A DNA stretch of 64,000 nt from CAIJXB01 sp964455905 (lineage in GTDB: Bacteria; Chlamydiota; Chlamydiia; Chlamydiales; Rhabdochlamydiaceae), in assembly GCA_964455905.1 (NCBI GenBank), contig CAYVYN010000001.1, positions 381,805 through 445,804 on the forward strand, read 5' to 3'. This document shows positions 35,225-43,706 of the stretch, one piece after another. A program made the position numbers and the translations under genes. Position 1 is the stretch's first letter, and each line of letters begins with the position of its first letter. Under the pieces are notes generated by a model. The model saw only the letters and a program-made list of their open reading frames with translations, had not been told where the DNA came from and searched no databases.

Positions 35225-36040
35225 ATGACAAACCAAATTACATTCAGGCAAGCGATGCAGATTTTGTTGCCAATTTCTGTTTCGACTACCTTATCTTTCT
35301 GGAAGGGAAAGGAAGGGCGTACCTGGTATGGTTTTTTTCATGATCTAGTTGTAGGAAGGTTATTTTCTAAAGACATCACCTTAGATGATGTCGAAAAGGG
35401 GTATGCGCATCCTGGTGCTTTTGCACAAAAAGTTGCATTTTGGGCAAAAACAAATTTCAAAAATAGTTTTAAGGGGCACGTTTTCGATGAAAAGAAATTT
35501 TCAAAAAATTTAACTCAAGATTTGGTTAGCGTAAAAGACTGGGATGCTGAGTTATATGAACAATCGGATGACCTGTCGTTGGGCGACCCTCCATTGTCGC
35601 TGAATGCTTTAGAGGATCGTTACGAGGACCTCATTAAAATTTTACCGATACGGGTTCATAAGTGGATTTTATTATTAAAGCAGACGTGTCCTGATGACAG
35701 TGTTTACTATGAACGTTCGGCAGACGGTAGGTTTCAAGTTGAAAACGCTTTCCATCTAGGCAGGATAAGCAACCGAGTGGTGATTCAACAGGAAATCGAT
35801 CAATTTATGCACTCTCAAAATGAGTTTGAGCCACTTAAATGGAAGAAAATGGCTTTTGTTATAGATCTTCTAAAAATGGAATCCAAGCGTGTGACAAATA
35901 TTCTTATAATAAGCCGAAAAACACTGGAAGCAATTGCAAAAGAGAGGGGGGCAAGCCTTGAAGGTTTCAATATTACAGAGAAGACAGTTCCTGAATTATA
36001 CACTAAAACAAATGAACTGTTGTTAGGGGGATTGGGGTAG
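35225..36040 (+). CDS. Unknown protein, paralogue A of a local family
   Basis: A 271-residue protein of no family I recognise, with no signal peptide or membrane segment. It shares its layout with the gene at 36304 (272 residues): an EGRTWYGFFHDL motif near residue 30 (EGRTWKGFFYDL in the other), then TLDDVEKGYAHPGAFAQK (TLDDVKRGYVTPEFFAK). Beyond the first 70 residues the two diverge strongly. The shared N-terminal module plus variable rest resembles a secretion or targeting module on effectors, which is inference. A GAAGAGAG ribosome site precedes the ATG. The 161-bp upstream gap is AT-rich with no clear gene. Confidence 0.7.
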   Translation: MTNQITFRQAMQILLPISVSTTLSFWKGKEGRTWYGFFHDLVVGRLFSKDITLDDVEKGYAHPGAFAQKVAFWAKTNFKNSFKGHVFDEKKFSKNLTQDLVSVKDWDAELYEQSDDLSLGDPPLSLNALEDRYEDLIKILPIRVHKWILLLKQTCPDDSVYYERSADGRFQVENAFHLGRISNRVVIQQEIDQFMHSQNEFEPLKWKKMAFVIDLLKMESKRVTNILIISRKTLEAIAKERGASLEGFNITEKTVPELYTKTNELLLGGLG

Positions 36041-36083
36041 TTTAACATCTTCCAGCCTATTTATTATAACTTAGAGCTTTTTT

Positions 36084-36170
36084 ATGAGTATTTCGTCTAT
36101 AATATCTCCTTTTTCTGAACTTGTGGCTGTAAAGCCTTCTTATTACGGTTATGTAGAAGGTCGTATTTAG
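36084..36170 (+). pseudogene. Truncated third copy of the local paralogue family
   Basis: The ATG at 36084 opens a 28-residue reading (MSISSIISPF, then KPSYYGYVEGR) that matches the start of the gene at 36304 at an offset of exactly 220 bp. A 29-bp stretch is identical (36132-36160 and 36352-36380). After EGRI the frame meets TAG where the intact copy has the TGG of its TWKGFF motif. Traces (RFFCEIFF) continue briefly and then fade. It looks like a tandem duplication of the gene's 5' end, or a whole copy mostly lost. Confidence 0.75.
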
Positions 36171-36303
36171 CGGTTTTTTTGTGAGATTTTCTTTGTTTGT
36201 AAAATGGGCTGGGAAGAAGTTTTTTTAATGAAAAGATTTTTTTGATTGAGTGGGCTATTTGGCTTGTTGGTTTGTTTTTTAAATTTAAACTGGAGTTTGT
36301 TTT

Positions 36304-37122
36304 GTGAGTATTTCTTTTATAAATTCTGTTCTGCCAGAAACGGTGGATGTGAAGCCTTCTTATTACGGTTATGTAGAAGGGCGCACTTGGAAGGGTTTTT
36401 TTTACGATCTTTATCGAATTTATATTCAAAAAGTGGATCCAAAAAGTCTGGAAATTTTTACATTAGACGATGTGAAAAGAGGTTATGTGACTCCTGAATT
36501 TTTTGCAAAAGGTGCTCTAAATAAAATATACTCTATCATTCCACTTACCACTTTTAAGAATCTCTTCCTCACTCAAAGCATAAGGGAGCTGACGACAGCC
36601 TTAAAAACAGGAGCTGCTTGGGAACAAAATTTTCAGTCTGCTGCTGCAGGAAAAACCTTACAATCTTTAGCTAATTCTTATGCCCAAACCGTTCGTGATT
36701 ATATTTTTAGATTTAACGAAGAGTGTGAGAAAGCAGGTCTTGGTAGCGAAGAGTTTCTGTTCGTTTTGCAAGGAGATAAGCTGGTCTCATTTGAGAAACG
36801 CTTGGTTTTTAAGCCCGAAGAAGACAAAACGCAGCCTTTATGTCTAAAAGACTGGGAAATGGTTTTTAAACAAGTACAGCGGATCAAGAACGAATCGAAG
36901 GACTCCGTTTGTATATTACGAAATAATGTTTTGCTTTGGGATTCGCGCGGAGCTTCATCCTTAAAGAATTGGAGCAACCGATTTCCGGAGAGGCAACCGA
37001 CGACTTCAGTTGACCAGCTTTCTTTTGGCCAATTGCAAAAAGAACTTGTTTCACTAAGTATCCTTTTGGGGGATATGAAGCTCTCCCTTGATAGGAAAGA
37101 GATTTCAGACATGTTAAGGTAA
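36304..37122 (+). CDS. Unknown protein, paralogue B of a local family
   Basis: A 272-residue protein starting at GTG, with CTGGAG about ten bases upstream. The N-terminal module contains YYGYVEGRTWKGFFYDL (about residues 20-36) and FTLDDVKRGYVTPEFFAK (about 52-69), shared with the gene at 35225 and with the dead fragment at 36084. The remainder is charged and helical (for example RDYIFRFNEECEKAGLGSEE) without recognisable motifs. No signal peptide. Three adjacent family members indicate local duplication with divergence, a common fate of effector genes; function unknown. A terminator hairpin follows before cca. Confidence 0.68.
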   Translation: MSISFINSVLPETVDVKPSYYGYVEGRTWKGFFYDLYRIYIQKVDPKSLEIFTLDDVKRGYVTPEFFAKGALNKIYSIIPLTTFKNLFLTQSIRELTTALKTGAAWEQNFQSAAAGKTLQSLANSYAQTVRDYIFRFNEECEKAGLGSEEFLFVLQGDKLVSFEKRLVFKPEEDKTQPLCLKDWEMVFKQVQRIKNESKDSVCILRNNVLLWDSRGASSLKNWSNRFPERQPTTSVDQLSFGQLQKELVSLSILLGDMKLSLDRKEISDMLR

Positions 37123-37211
37123 GAATTATCTCAAAAAAGAGAAAGATTTCTGCTGAATGAACCGAGCTCTCTTTTTTCTGTGAATACAAAACTGTCTATT
37201 TTAGAAATGTA

Positions 37212-37248
37212 TTTAGAGGCTCTTAAGGGAGCTTCTAAAGGTTTTTTT
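37212..37248 (+). terminator. Rho-independent terminator after paralogue B
   Basis: The hairpin TTTAGAGGCTC / GGAGCTTCTAAA with a four-base loop is followed by seven T residues. An additional inverted repeat (AAAAAAGAGA near 37131 and TCTCTTTTTT near 37162) precedes it. The T-run reaches the end of the convergent cca gene. Confidence 0.75.
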
Positions 37249-38446
37249 ATCCGGGTCTTTCTTTGGTAGGCCAAAGTGGCTGTTTTTTTAAGAGGGAGAG
37301 TATTTCTTTTTTATCTTCAGATAGAGTATTTATCGAAATTCTCTCTGCTTCTTTTAAGAGCTGGCCCATCTTTGGAGAGGGGGTAATTCCTTCTTCTAAA
37401 AGATCATTAGCCTTGATGAGCGGTCTTTTCTCTTGTATTCGAAGAATATAGGGAAAAAGTTCTTCTATTTTTTCTTTGTGACATACGTTAAAAAGCGAAA
37501 GAATAAGAGCGCTTAAGGAATTAGCGTAAAAGTGAGCCCATTCTACATTTTCTATTTCTTTTTGCCATGGGGATGGCATTTCTAGGAGGCTTTTCCCTTT
37601 ATGAAAAAAGCGAATGTCTTCTTTTTCTTGTTTAGAAAGTTTTAAATAGTCTGCAAGCTCTAGGTGTTTTTCTAAAGAGTCTTTAGGGAAAAGATAAAGG
37701 AGTTTTAGGATAAGAGGGCAATTGTTTGGGAATTTTGGTAAAGAAGGAGCGGATGTTTCTTTAAGAGAAGGGAAGATTATTTCTAATAAACTAAGTTCGT
37801 GTAAAAGAATAATTCCTTGAGAAAAGTTGTCGGAGCGGGACATTTTGGACAGCTCTTGATAGACTCTTTCTATAGCAACAGAAGGAAACAAACATTTAGC
37901 GTGAGATAAGATGGCTTGTTTTGTTTCCCATTCAATTGGAAAATTAAATCTTGTGGAATAACGAACTGCTCTAATCATTCGAAGTCTATCTTCTAAAAAC
38001 CTGTGGTGGGGATCTCCGATAGCTTTAATGATTCCCTTTTTTAGGTCTTCAGCGCCCCCTACAAAATCAAACAGTTTTTCTTCTAGGGGATCAAAAAATA
38101 AGCCGTTGATGGTGAAGTCTCTTCTTTGGGCATCTTCTTCTGCAGAAGCTTTTTCAATGTAAGAGGGTCTTCTTCCGTCGATATATTCTTTTTCTTTTCT
38201 AAATGTGGCTACCTCAAAATGGACCCCGTCTTCAACAACAATTAAAATCCCAAACGCAATTCCTACTGGAATTGTTTTGGGAAAAAGAGTTTGTATTTCT
38301 TCAATAGAAGCGCTTGTGGCTATATCGATATCGTCAGAAGGAACTTTTAAAAGGTAGTCTCTTACCCATCCACCTGCAAAATATGCCGTGTGTCCTGCTT
38401 TTTGCAGAGTAGATACTATTTTAGTAGCTATGGGACGGGTTGGCAT
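37247..38446 (-). CDS. cca: CCA-adding enzyme / poly(A) polymerase family nucleotidyltransferase
   Basis: Class II nucleotidyltransferase that adds or repairs the tRNA 3'-CCA end, or a closely related poly(A) polymerase. The 399-residue chain opens with the catalytic head FAGGWVRDYLLK followed by DDIDIATSA, giving the DxD metal ligands at about 39 and 41. Then come ARRDFTI-type residues (DAQRRDFTINGLFFDP), ED-rich FLEDRLRMIRAVRYSTRF (the ERxxxE-like stretch) and a helical body. The encoded tRNA-Arg in this window lacks CCA, so the activity is needed. Class II CCA enzymes and poly(A) polymerases are hard to tell apart by eye. Confidence 0.88.
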   Translation of the reverse strand: MPTRPIATKIVSTLQKAGHTAYFAGGWVRDYLLKVPSDDIDIATSASIEEIQTLFPKTIPVGIAFGILIVVEDGVHFEVATFRKEKEYIDGRRPSYIEKASAEEDAQRRDFTINGLFFDPLEEKLFDFVGGAEDLKKGIIKAIGDPHHRFLEDRLRMIRAVRYSTRFNFPIEWETKQAILSHAKCLFPSVAIERVYQELSKMSRSDNFSQGIILLHELSLLEIIFPSLKETSAPSLPKFPNNCPLILKLLYLFPKDSLEKHLELADYLKLSKQEKEDIRFFHKGKSLLEMPSPWQKEIENVEWAHFYANSLSALILSLFNVCHKEKIEELFPYILRIQEKRPLIKANDLLEEGITPSPKMGQLLKEAERISINTLSEDKKEILSLLKKQPLWPTKERPG

Positions 38447-38501
38447 AAATAAGCTTTAGGTTTTTTTGTTTTAGCGTTATCATGGATAAAAGAGGTATTT
38501 C

Positions 38502-40262
38502 ATGGCAACTAAGATTAGAGTTCTTTCAGAAGAAACTATTAATAAAATAGCAGCAGGAGAGGTAATTGAAAACCCCGCTTCTATTATTAAAGAACTGGTG
38601 GAAAATTCGTTAGATGCGGGTGCCTCAAAAATTGTTATAGAAATTCACGGAGGAGGACTACAACTCATTAAAGTTTCTGATAATGGGTGTGGGATGGGGC
38701 CAGACGATGCTCTTCTGTCTTTGCAAAGACATGCGACTTCTAAAATTAAAGAGGCCGAAGATCTTTTTACAGTTGGGACGATGGGGTTTAGGGGAGAGGC
38801 GCTGGCTTCTATTGGAGCTGTTTCTCAGATGACTCTTCAAACAGCTTTAGATGAAGGTGATGGGGTAGAAGTTTTTCTTGAAGGAGGCCGGCTACAAGGT
38901 GTTGTTCCTGCTGCAAGAAGTCAAGGAACTACAATCACTGTCCGACAGCTTTTTTATAATGTACCAGCTAGAAGAAAATTTCAAAAGACACAAGCTCTTT
39001 GTGCTGCCGATGTCACTCGTACTGTCGTCTCTTTAAGCCTTGGAAACCCCTGCATTGGATTTGAACTCTATAACCAAGAAGGGGAAGTTCTTAAGCTTTT
39101 AAGGGGTGATAGTTTAGATTATCTGGGCTCTTTAAAAAAAAGGATAGCAGACGTTCTTGGAGATGAGTTTTTAGAGGGGGCAATTACTATAGAAGCAGAT
39201 GCTTCTGTTTTTTCCTTTAAGGGGATTTTAGGTTCTTTTCAAAACACAAGACCTAATCGAGCTTTACAGTATCAGTTTGTAAACGGAAGAAGCGTTCTTT
39301 GCCCTGCTGTTTCCTATGCAGTAAAAGATGCCTTCGGTACAAGGATTCCTGAAAATAGGTTTCCTATTTATGTGTTACACCTAGACATTCCTAAAGAATA
39401 TGTCGATGTCAACGTTCACCCTCAAAAAAAAGAAATTCGGCTTAGAGAAGAAAAGTGGATTAAACAAACGATAGAAGAAAAAATACAAGAGAAGTTGTCG
39501 ATTCCAAATCCAATCGTTGCACCGTCTTCTTTTGCTCTTTTTTCTGAAGAGAGTTTTTTTCCAAATCCTTCTGCTTTAAGAGAGAATATTTCTTTTTGTG
39601 ATCCTTTAGAAAGAAGCGCTCCGCTAGAAAGAAGCTCTACGCCGATGGGAGAAGCTGAGCTATCGTTTTGTATGAGACCACGCGCAGTTGGGGTATATGA
39701 TCATTTTCTTTGGGTGGAAGCATCTAGCGTTCCTTCATTAGAAATGGGAGAAGATGGCCTTGTTTTTATTGATTTAAACGGCGCTGCTGCAAGAGTTCTT
39801 TTTGAATTCCTAGAAAAAGGGCAAGGTAAAAAAGAGCAACAGCTTTTACTTTTACCTATTAGTTTCCCTTGTTCTTTAGGCGAAGAAGAAGTAATTTTGG
39901 CTTGTTTAGAGGAAATAGAGTCTTTTGGCTTTTCTTTGCAAAGGGGACGCCAATCTTTTATGATAGAAGCGATCCCTTCGCATATAGAAGAAGGTGAGGC
40001 TCTGGAATTTATCAGAAGCTTTATTTCTTTAGAGGAAAGAGGTGAAACGGTAGAGCAAAGAAAGCGTAGAAAGTTAGCTTCGTCTACCTCTCGCATAGCT
40101 TCTTCTAGAAAAGGTTTTCATACCCTTTCTACTGGAGTAGCCCTTTTAGAGGCTCTTTTAAAAACAAAAACACCGGCAGTTTGTCCTTTGGGTGAAAAAA
40201 TTATTACAAGGCTTGGTAAAGATGACTTGCAACAAATGTTCTCTTCAAAAAGAAACAAGTAG
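38502..40262 (+). CDS. mutL: DNA mismatch repair protein MutL
   Basis: GHKL ATPase that couples mismatch recognition to strand removal. The N-terminal domain is intact: NKIAAGEVIENPASIIKELV with the catalytic E, ENSLDAGA, the DNGCGM motif and TMGFRGEALASIGAVS. A transducer domain follows to about residue 330, including VDVNVHPQKKEIRL. The C-terminal dimerisation domain at about 400-586 has FIDLNGAAARVLFEF where nicking MutLs have DQHAxxE, so the endonuclease is probably absent. A 586-residue length is normal. An AAGAGGT ribosome site lies before the ATG. The pepP gene overlaps its end by about 41 bp, a chlamydial arrangement. Confidence 0.95.
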   Translation: MATKIRVLSEETINKIAAGEVIENPASIIKELVENSLDAGASKIVIEIHGGGLQLIKVSDNGCGMGPDDALLSLQRHATSKIKEAEDLFTVGTMGFRGEALASIGAVSQMTLQTALDEGDGVEVFLEGGRLQGVVPAARSQGTTITVRQLFYNVPARRKFQKTQALCAADVTRTVVSLSLGNPCIGFELYNQEGEVLKLLRGDSLDYLGSLKKRIADVLGDEFLEGAITIEADASVFSFKGILGSFQNTRPNRALQYQFVNGRSVLCPAVSYAVKDAFGTRIPENRFPIYVLHLDIPKEYVDVNVHPQKKEIRLREEKWIKQTIEEKIQEKLSIPNPIVAPSSFALFSEESFFPNPSALRENISFCDPLERSAPLERSSTPMGEAELSFCMRPRAVGVYDHFLWVEASSVPSLEMGEDGLVFIDLNGAAARVLFEFLEKGQGKKEQQLLLLPISFPCSLGEEEVILACLEEIESFGFSLQRGRQSFMIEAIPSHIEEGEALEFIRSFISLEERGETVEQRKRRKLASSTSRIASSRKGFHTLSTGVALLEALLKTKTPAVCPLGEKIITRLGKDDLQQMFSSKRNK

Positions 40263-41310
40263 ATATTTGCAGAGAATTTCTTCTTTGCAACATGCATTAG
40301 CTAAGAAACAAAAAGAAGCTGTTCTTATAGAAGACCCCATCGATTTATATTATTTGACTGGATTAACGTTATCTGTTGGCCAACTTTTTATTACTAAAGA
40401 AGATTCTTGTTTATTTGTCGATGGGAGATACTTTGAAAGTGCATCTAACAATGCTCCTTGCACTGTGATTTTATTTTCTTTAGAAGAGATTAGGTGTTTT
40501 TTAGAAAAAGTTCATGTGAAGACTCTTTGTTTTGATGGGGCTAAGACGACGTTTCAAAAAGTGGAAGGCTGGAAGAAGAATTTTCCTGCTATTTCTTGGG
40601 AGTCATGGGATTTTGTAACGCAAAGTTTACGAGTCATTAAAGATAATGAAGAAATTGCTTATTTAGCCAAGAGCGCAGCTTTACTAAGAGAGGGGTACGA
40701 TTATATTAAGACTCTTTTAAAAGAGGGAGTAAGCGAAAAGGAGATTGCCGTAGAGTTTACACTCTTTTGTTTAAAGAAAGGAGCTGAAAGGCTAAGCTTT
40801 GATCCTATTATTGCTTTTGGAGAAAATAGTGCGATGCCGCACTATAGGGCAGGCGATAGAAAATTAAAGAGGGGAGATCTCGTTTTAATTGATATTGGCG
40901 TTGAATTATATCGTTATGCTTCTGATATGACACGTGTTTTATTTTTTGGTCCTCCTGATCCGTTCCTTGAGAATTGGTTAGACCTTGCTATAAAGGCGCA
41001 TGATGCAGCCCTAAAGATAGCCTTACCAGGGGTAAAAGTAAAAGAATTGGATATCGCAGCAAGAGCTGTTTTTAAAGAGCATGGAGTAGAAGAATATTTT
41101 GTCCATAGTTTAGGCCATGGAGTTGGAATTGAGGTTCATGAGTTTCCTAGATTGCGCTTTGAAGGAGTTGATAGCGAAACCATTTTAGAGCCTGGTATGG
41201 TTATTACGGTAGAGCCAGGACTTTACCTCCCTGGAAAAGGAGGCGTTCGTTATGAAAATACGATTGTTATTCAAGAAAAAGAGTGTTTAAATTTTTTCCC
41301 AAGAGATTGA
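40222..41310 (+). CDS. pepP: Xaa-Pro aminopeptidase (M24 family)
   Basis: Metallopeptidase that removes the N-terminal residue before proline. The creatinase-like N-domain (LYYLTGLTLS, then LFVDGRYFE) is followed by the pita-bread catalytic domain with LIDIGVELYRYASDMTR (two aspartate ligands), HSLGHGVGIEVHEFPR (histidine) and ITVEPGLYLPGKGGVRYENTIVI (two glutamates). The frame is open from a GTG at 40192. I choose the ATG at 40222, which overlaps mutL by 41 bp; the exact start is uncertain. Its product would supply amino acids, including proline for the PutA pathway, by peptide turnover; that link is inference. Confidence 0.92.
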   Translation: MTCNKCSLQKETSRYLQRISSLQHALAKKQKEAVLIEDPIDLYYLTGLTLSVGQLFITKEDSCLFVDGRYFESASNNAPCTVILFSLEEIRCFLEKVHVKTLCFDGAKTTFQKVEGWKKNFPAISWESWDFVTQSLRVIKDNEEIAYLAKSAALLREGYDYIKTLLKEGVSEKEIAVEFTLFCLKKGAERLSFDPIIAFGENSAMPHYRAGDRKLKRGDLVLIDIGVELYRYASDMTRVLFFGPPDPFLENWLDLAIKAHDAALKIALPGVKVKELDIAARAVFKEHGVEEYFVHSLGHGVGIEVHEFPRLRFEGVDSETILEPGMVITVEPGLYLPGKGGVRYENTIVIQEKECLNFFPRD

Positions 41311-41348
41311 CTTTTTTCCGGGATAGGGAAGTGTAAAAAGGGGCGTAA

Positions 41349-43706
41349 ATGAAAATTCGGTATTATCTTCTTTTAGTCATAGGTGTTGTGACTACTTTGA
41401 TTTTTTTGGGATCTTTTATTTTTGAGAGCTTTATGTTGCGCACTCATATTGGCGGGGTGCGTCGAGAAGGGGTCGCTTTGTATGAAGAGGCTCTTGATAG
41501 AAGAAGAGGATATCTAGAAGAGTTCATAGCTGATTCTTTAGTGAAAAATTTAGCTAAAGTGAACGTTCTTTTAGAGGCGATTTCTCAAATGAAGCCCCTT
41601 GCCGAGTGGTTTTCTTCAAGCGTTGATCATGTGAAAAATGGCACATGGAGAAATAGCGCTGCACTGATTGAGCAAGATGACTGGATCCAATTTTTGCAAA
41701 ATACTGAAGGTTCTTCTTTGTTATCTTTAGTCATCCCCGAAAAAGGACCATTTTTTTCTGTCAAAAAAGAACCTATAGAAGAAGGGCTTGCTTGGGTCTA
41801 CATTCTTGGATCTAATTCCTATCCTGAGCCTTTTTTAGGCGTAGAGATGCCTTTAAAGTCTCCCCTTGATACAAAGACTCCTAAGTCGTATGCGCTGTAT
41901 CAAATTGACCGATTAAAAACTGTGAAAATGCCAGCATCTTTGGAAGAAAGTTTGATTGATGTGGGTGATGTGGATGAAGTGCGTTTCTTTTCTTTATTGA
42001 TGAAAGCGATTTCTTTGGCTCGATCTTCTCCTTTAACCTTTCCTAGTATAGAGAAAAATGAGCCAGCGCCAAGTCAATTGGGAAATAAAAGTTACTCAGA
42101 TGAATTGGCTCTCTATCAAAAAGAACAAATGACCTACTCTAACCAGCTTTTTTTACTTGAGCAGGTTGCAACTCTTCAGCAGGCAGGGGCTTTGGGTGAG
42201 GCAAAAGATATTTTTTGGCCAGACGCTCTCAGCCTTTTTTCTTCTAAAAAACAGGAAGAAAATGTTTCTGCTTTTTTTATAAAACCCATTTTGGGTTTTA
42301 CTTCTCCTTTATTTGATGATGTTTCTTTTTTTGAGAAAAACCCTCCTGCAAATGAGGATTCTTCTGTTTCTTCGGGAAGCCTTGTTGTAAAAAACCCTAT
42401 GGGAAATCAAGCTTTCCTTGTGAATACAGCAGAGATCCTTTTAGAAGAAGATGGTGTAAAAAAGCGGAGCTTACTTTCTATAGGGTTTGATCTAGAAGAT
42501 ATTCTAGAAGAAATTGTCCTTGGATTTCATCAGTATGGGGTTATTTTAAGCGGTGGAAAGGTTGTTTTAAATAAAACACCTTCAGGATTTTCCCCCATTC
42601 CAAATGCTGTATTAGAGGCAGCTTTTTTAAATGATCCTTCTTCTCGTGACGGGATTTTTTTTGTAGCAGGAGCTAAGTATTACTTTTTTAAAATGCAACC
42701 AGATCCTCGTGTAGATCTTTATTTTGTTTCTTTGCACTCTGATAAAGATGAATTTAGCTTTTTTTATTCTTATGAAGAGCAGTTTACCCAGATGGCGAAA
42801 GAGATTATTGTAGAAAGGAGACTCGTACAACTTGTTACTATTTTTGTTTTGTGGTTACTTCTTTTACGTGCTTCTCAAAAGCTTACAACTCCTATTGTAC
42901 ATCTTGCTAATATGCTAAAAAGGGTCAAAGAAGGAGATTGGGAGTCTGCCGATTTACCTGCTGTTGAGTTTAAAAAAGGAAACGAAATTCGACTTTTGTA
43001 TGACTCATTTTTATCGATGGTAGAAGGACTTAAAGAAAAAGAAAAAGTCACTGCTATTTTGAATAAAGTGGTTTCAGAAGAAATTGCAAAAGAAATTTTG
43101 CAAGGGGGGGTAAAGCTAGGAGGGGAGGAAAGGGTTGTCACAATGCTTTTTGCCGATATTAGAGGCTTTACTAATCTAACACAAAATATGCCTCCTCATG
43201 AGGTTATCAGTTTCTTAAATAAGTGTATGACGAAGTTATCAGGGATAGTGGAACAGCACAGGGGTGTTATTGATAAATATTTGGGTGATGGCCTTATGGC
43301 TCTTTATGGAGCTCCGATTGCTTCCGAAGAAAGTCCTTTTTTTGCGATTGTTTCTGCTTTAAAGATGGTGGAGGTTTTAAAACTCTGGAATAAAGAAAGA
43401 TCTCAATCGTCCTTAGAGCCTATTCATGTTGGTGTAGGCATTCATACAGGCCCTGTATGTGCAGGCAATATGGGGGCTCAGCATAGGTTAAATTATACTG
43501 TGATTGGTAGTAATGTCAACATGGCGTCTCGTCTTTGTTCTTCAGCTTTAGCTGAGGAGGTTTTAATTACCGAAGCTACTTATATGCACCCTTCTGTCAA
43601 AGAAAAGATTGTTGTCGAGGATCTGGGCGAACGTTCCTTTAAAGGGTTTGATGATAAAATACGGGTATATAAAGTGCTCTCTTTAAAAGAGGGAGTAGCT
43701 TCTTGA
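41349..43706 (+). CDS. Membrane-bound class III adenylate/guanylate cyclase
   Basis: A 785-residue sensor cyclase. One helix at about residues 5-25 starts a large extracytoplasmic sensor region of roughly 460 residues, a second helix (near residue 500, LVTIFVLWLLLL) leads into a HAMP domain (TTPIVHLANMLKRVKEGDWE), and the C-terminal cyclase domain follows. The cyclase core shows TMLFADIRGFTNLTQNM with the first metal aspartate, KYLGDGLMALYGAP with the second, HVGVGIHTGPVCAGNMG and YTVIGSNVNMASRL with the transition-state residues. Substrate choice is not certain by eye. The kinase gene downstream starts inside its stop codon, so both are coupled, a plausible signalling pair. Genus Chlamydia lacks such cyclases as far as I recall. 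Confidence 0.9.
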   Translation: MKIRYYLLLVIGVVTTLIFLGSFIFESFMLRTHIGGVRREGVALYEEALDRRRGYLEEFIADSLVKNLAKVNVLLEAISQMKPLAEWFSSSVDHVKNGTWRNSAALIEQDDWIQFLQNTEGSSLLSLVIPEKGPFFSVKKEPIEEGLAWVYILGSNSYPEPFLGVEMPLKSPLDTKTPKSYALYQIDRLKTVKMPASLEESLIDVGDVDEVRFFSLLMKAISLARSSPLTFPSIEKNEPAPSQLGNKSYSDELALYQKEQMTYSNQLFLLEQVATLQQAGALGEAKDIFWPDALSLFSSKKQEENVSAFFIKPILGFTSPLFDDVSFFEKNPPANEDSSVSSGSLVVKNPMGNQAFLVNTAEILLEEDGVKKRSLLSIGFDLEDILEEIVLGFHQYGVILSGGKVVLNKTPSGFSPIPNAVLEAAFLNDPSSRDGIFFVAGAKYYFFKMQPDPRVDLYFVSLHSDKDEFSFFYSYEEQFTQMAKEIIVERRLVQLVTIFVLWLLLLRASQKLTTPIVHLANMLKRVKEGDWESADLPAVEFKKGNEIRLLYDSFLSMVEGLKEKEKVTAILNKVVSEEIAKEILQGGVKLGGEERVVTMLFADIRGFTNLTQNMPPHEVISFLNKCMTKLSGIVEQHRGVIDKYLGDGLMALYGAPIASEESPFFAIVSALKMVEVLKLWNKERSQSSLEPIHVGVGIHTGPVCAGNMGAQHRLNYTVIGSNVNMASRLCSSALAEEVLITEATYMHPSVKEKIVVEDLGERSFKGFDDKIRVYKVLSLKEGVAS

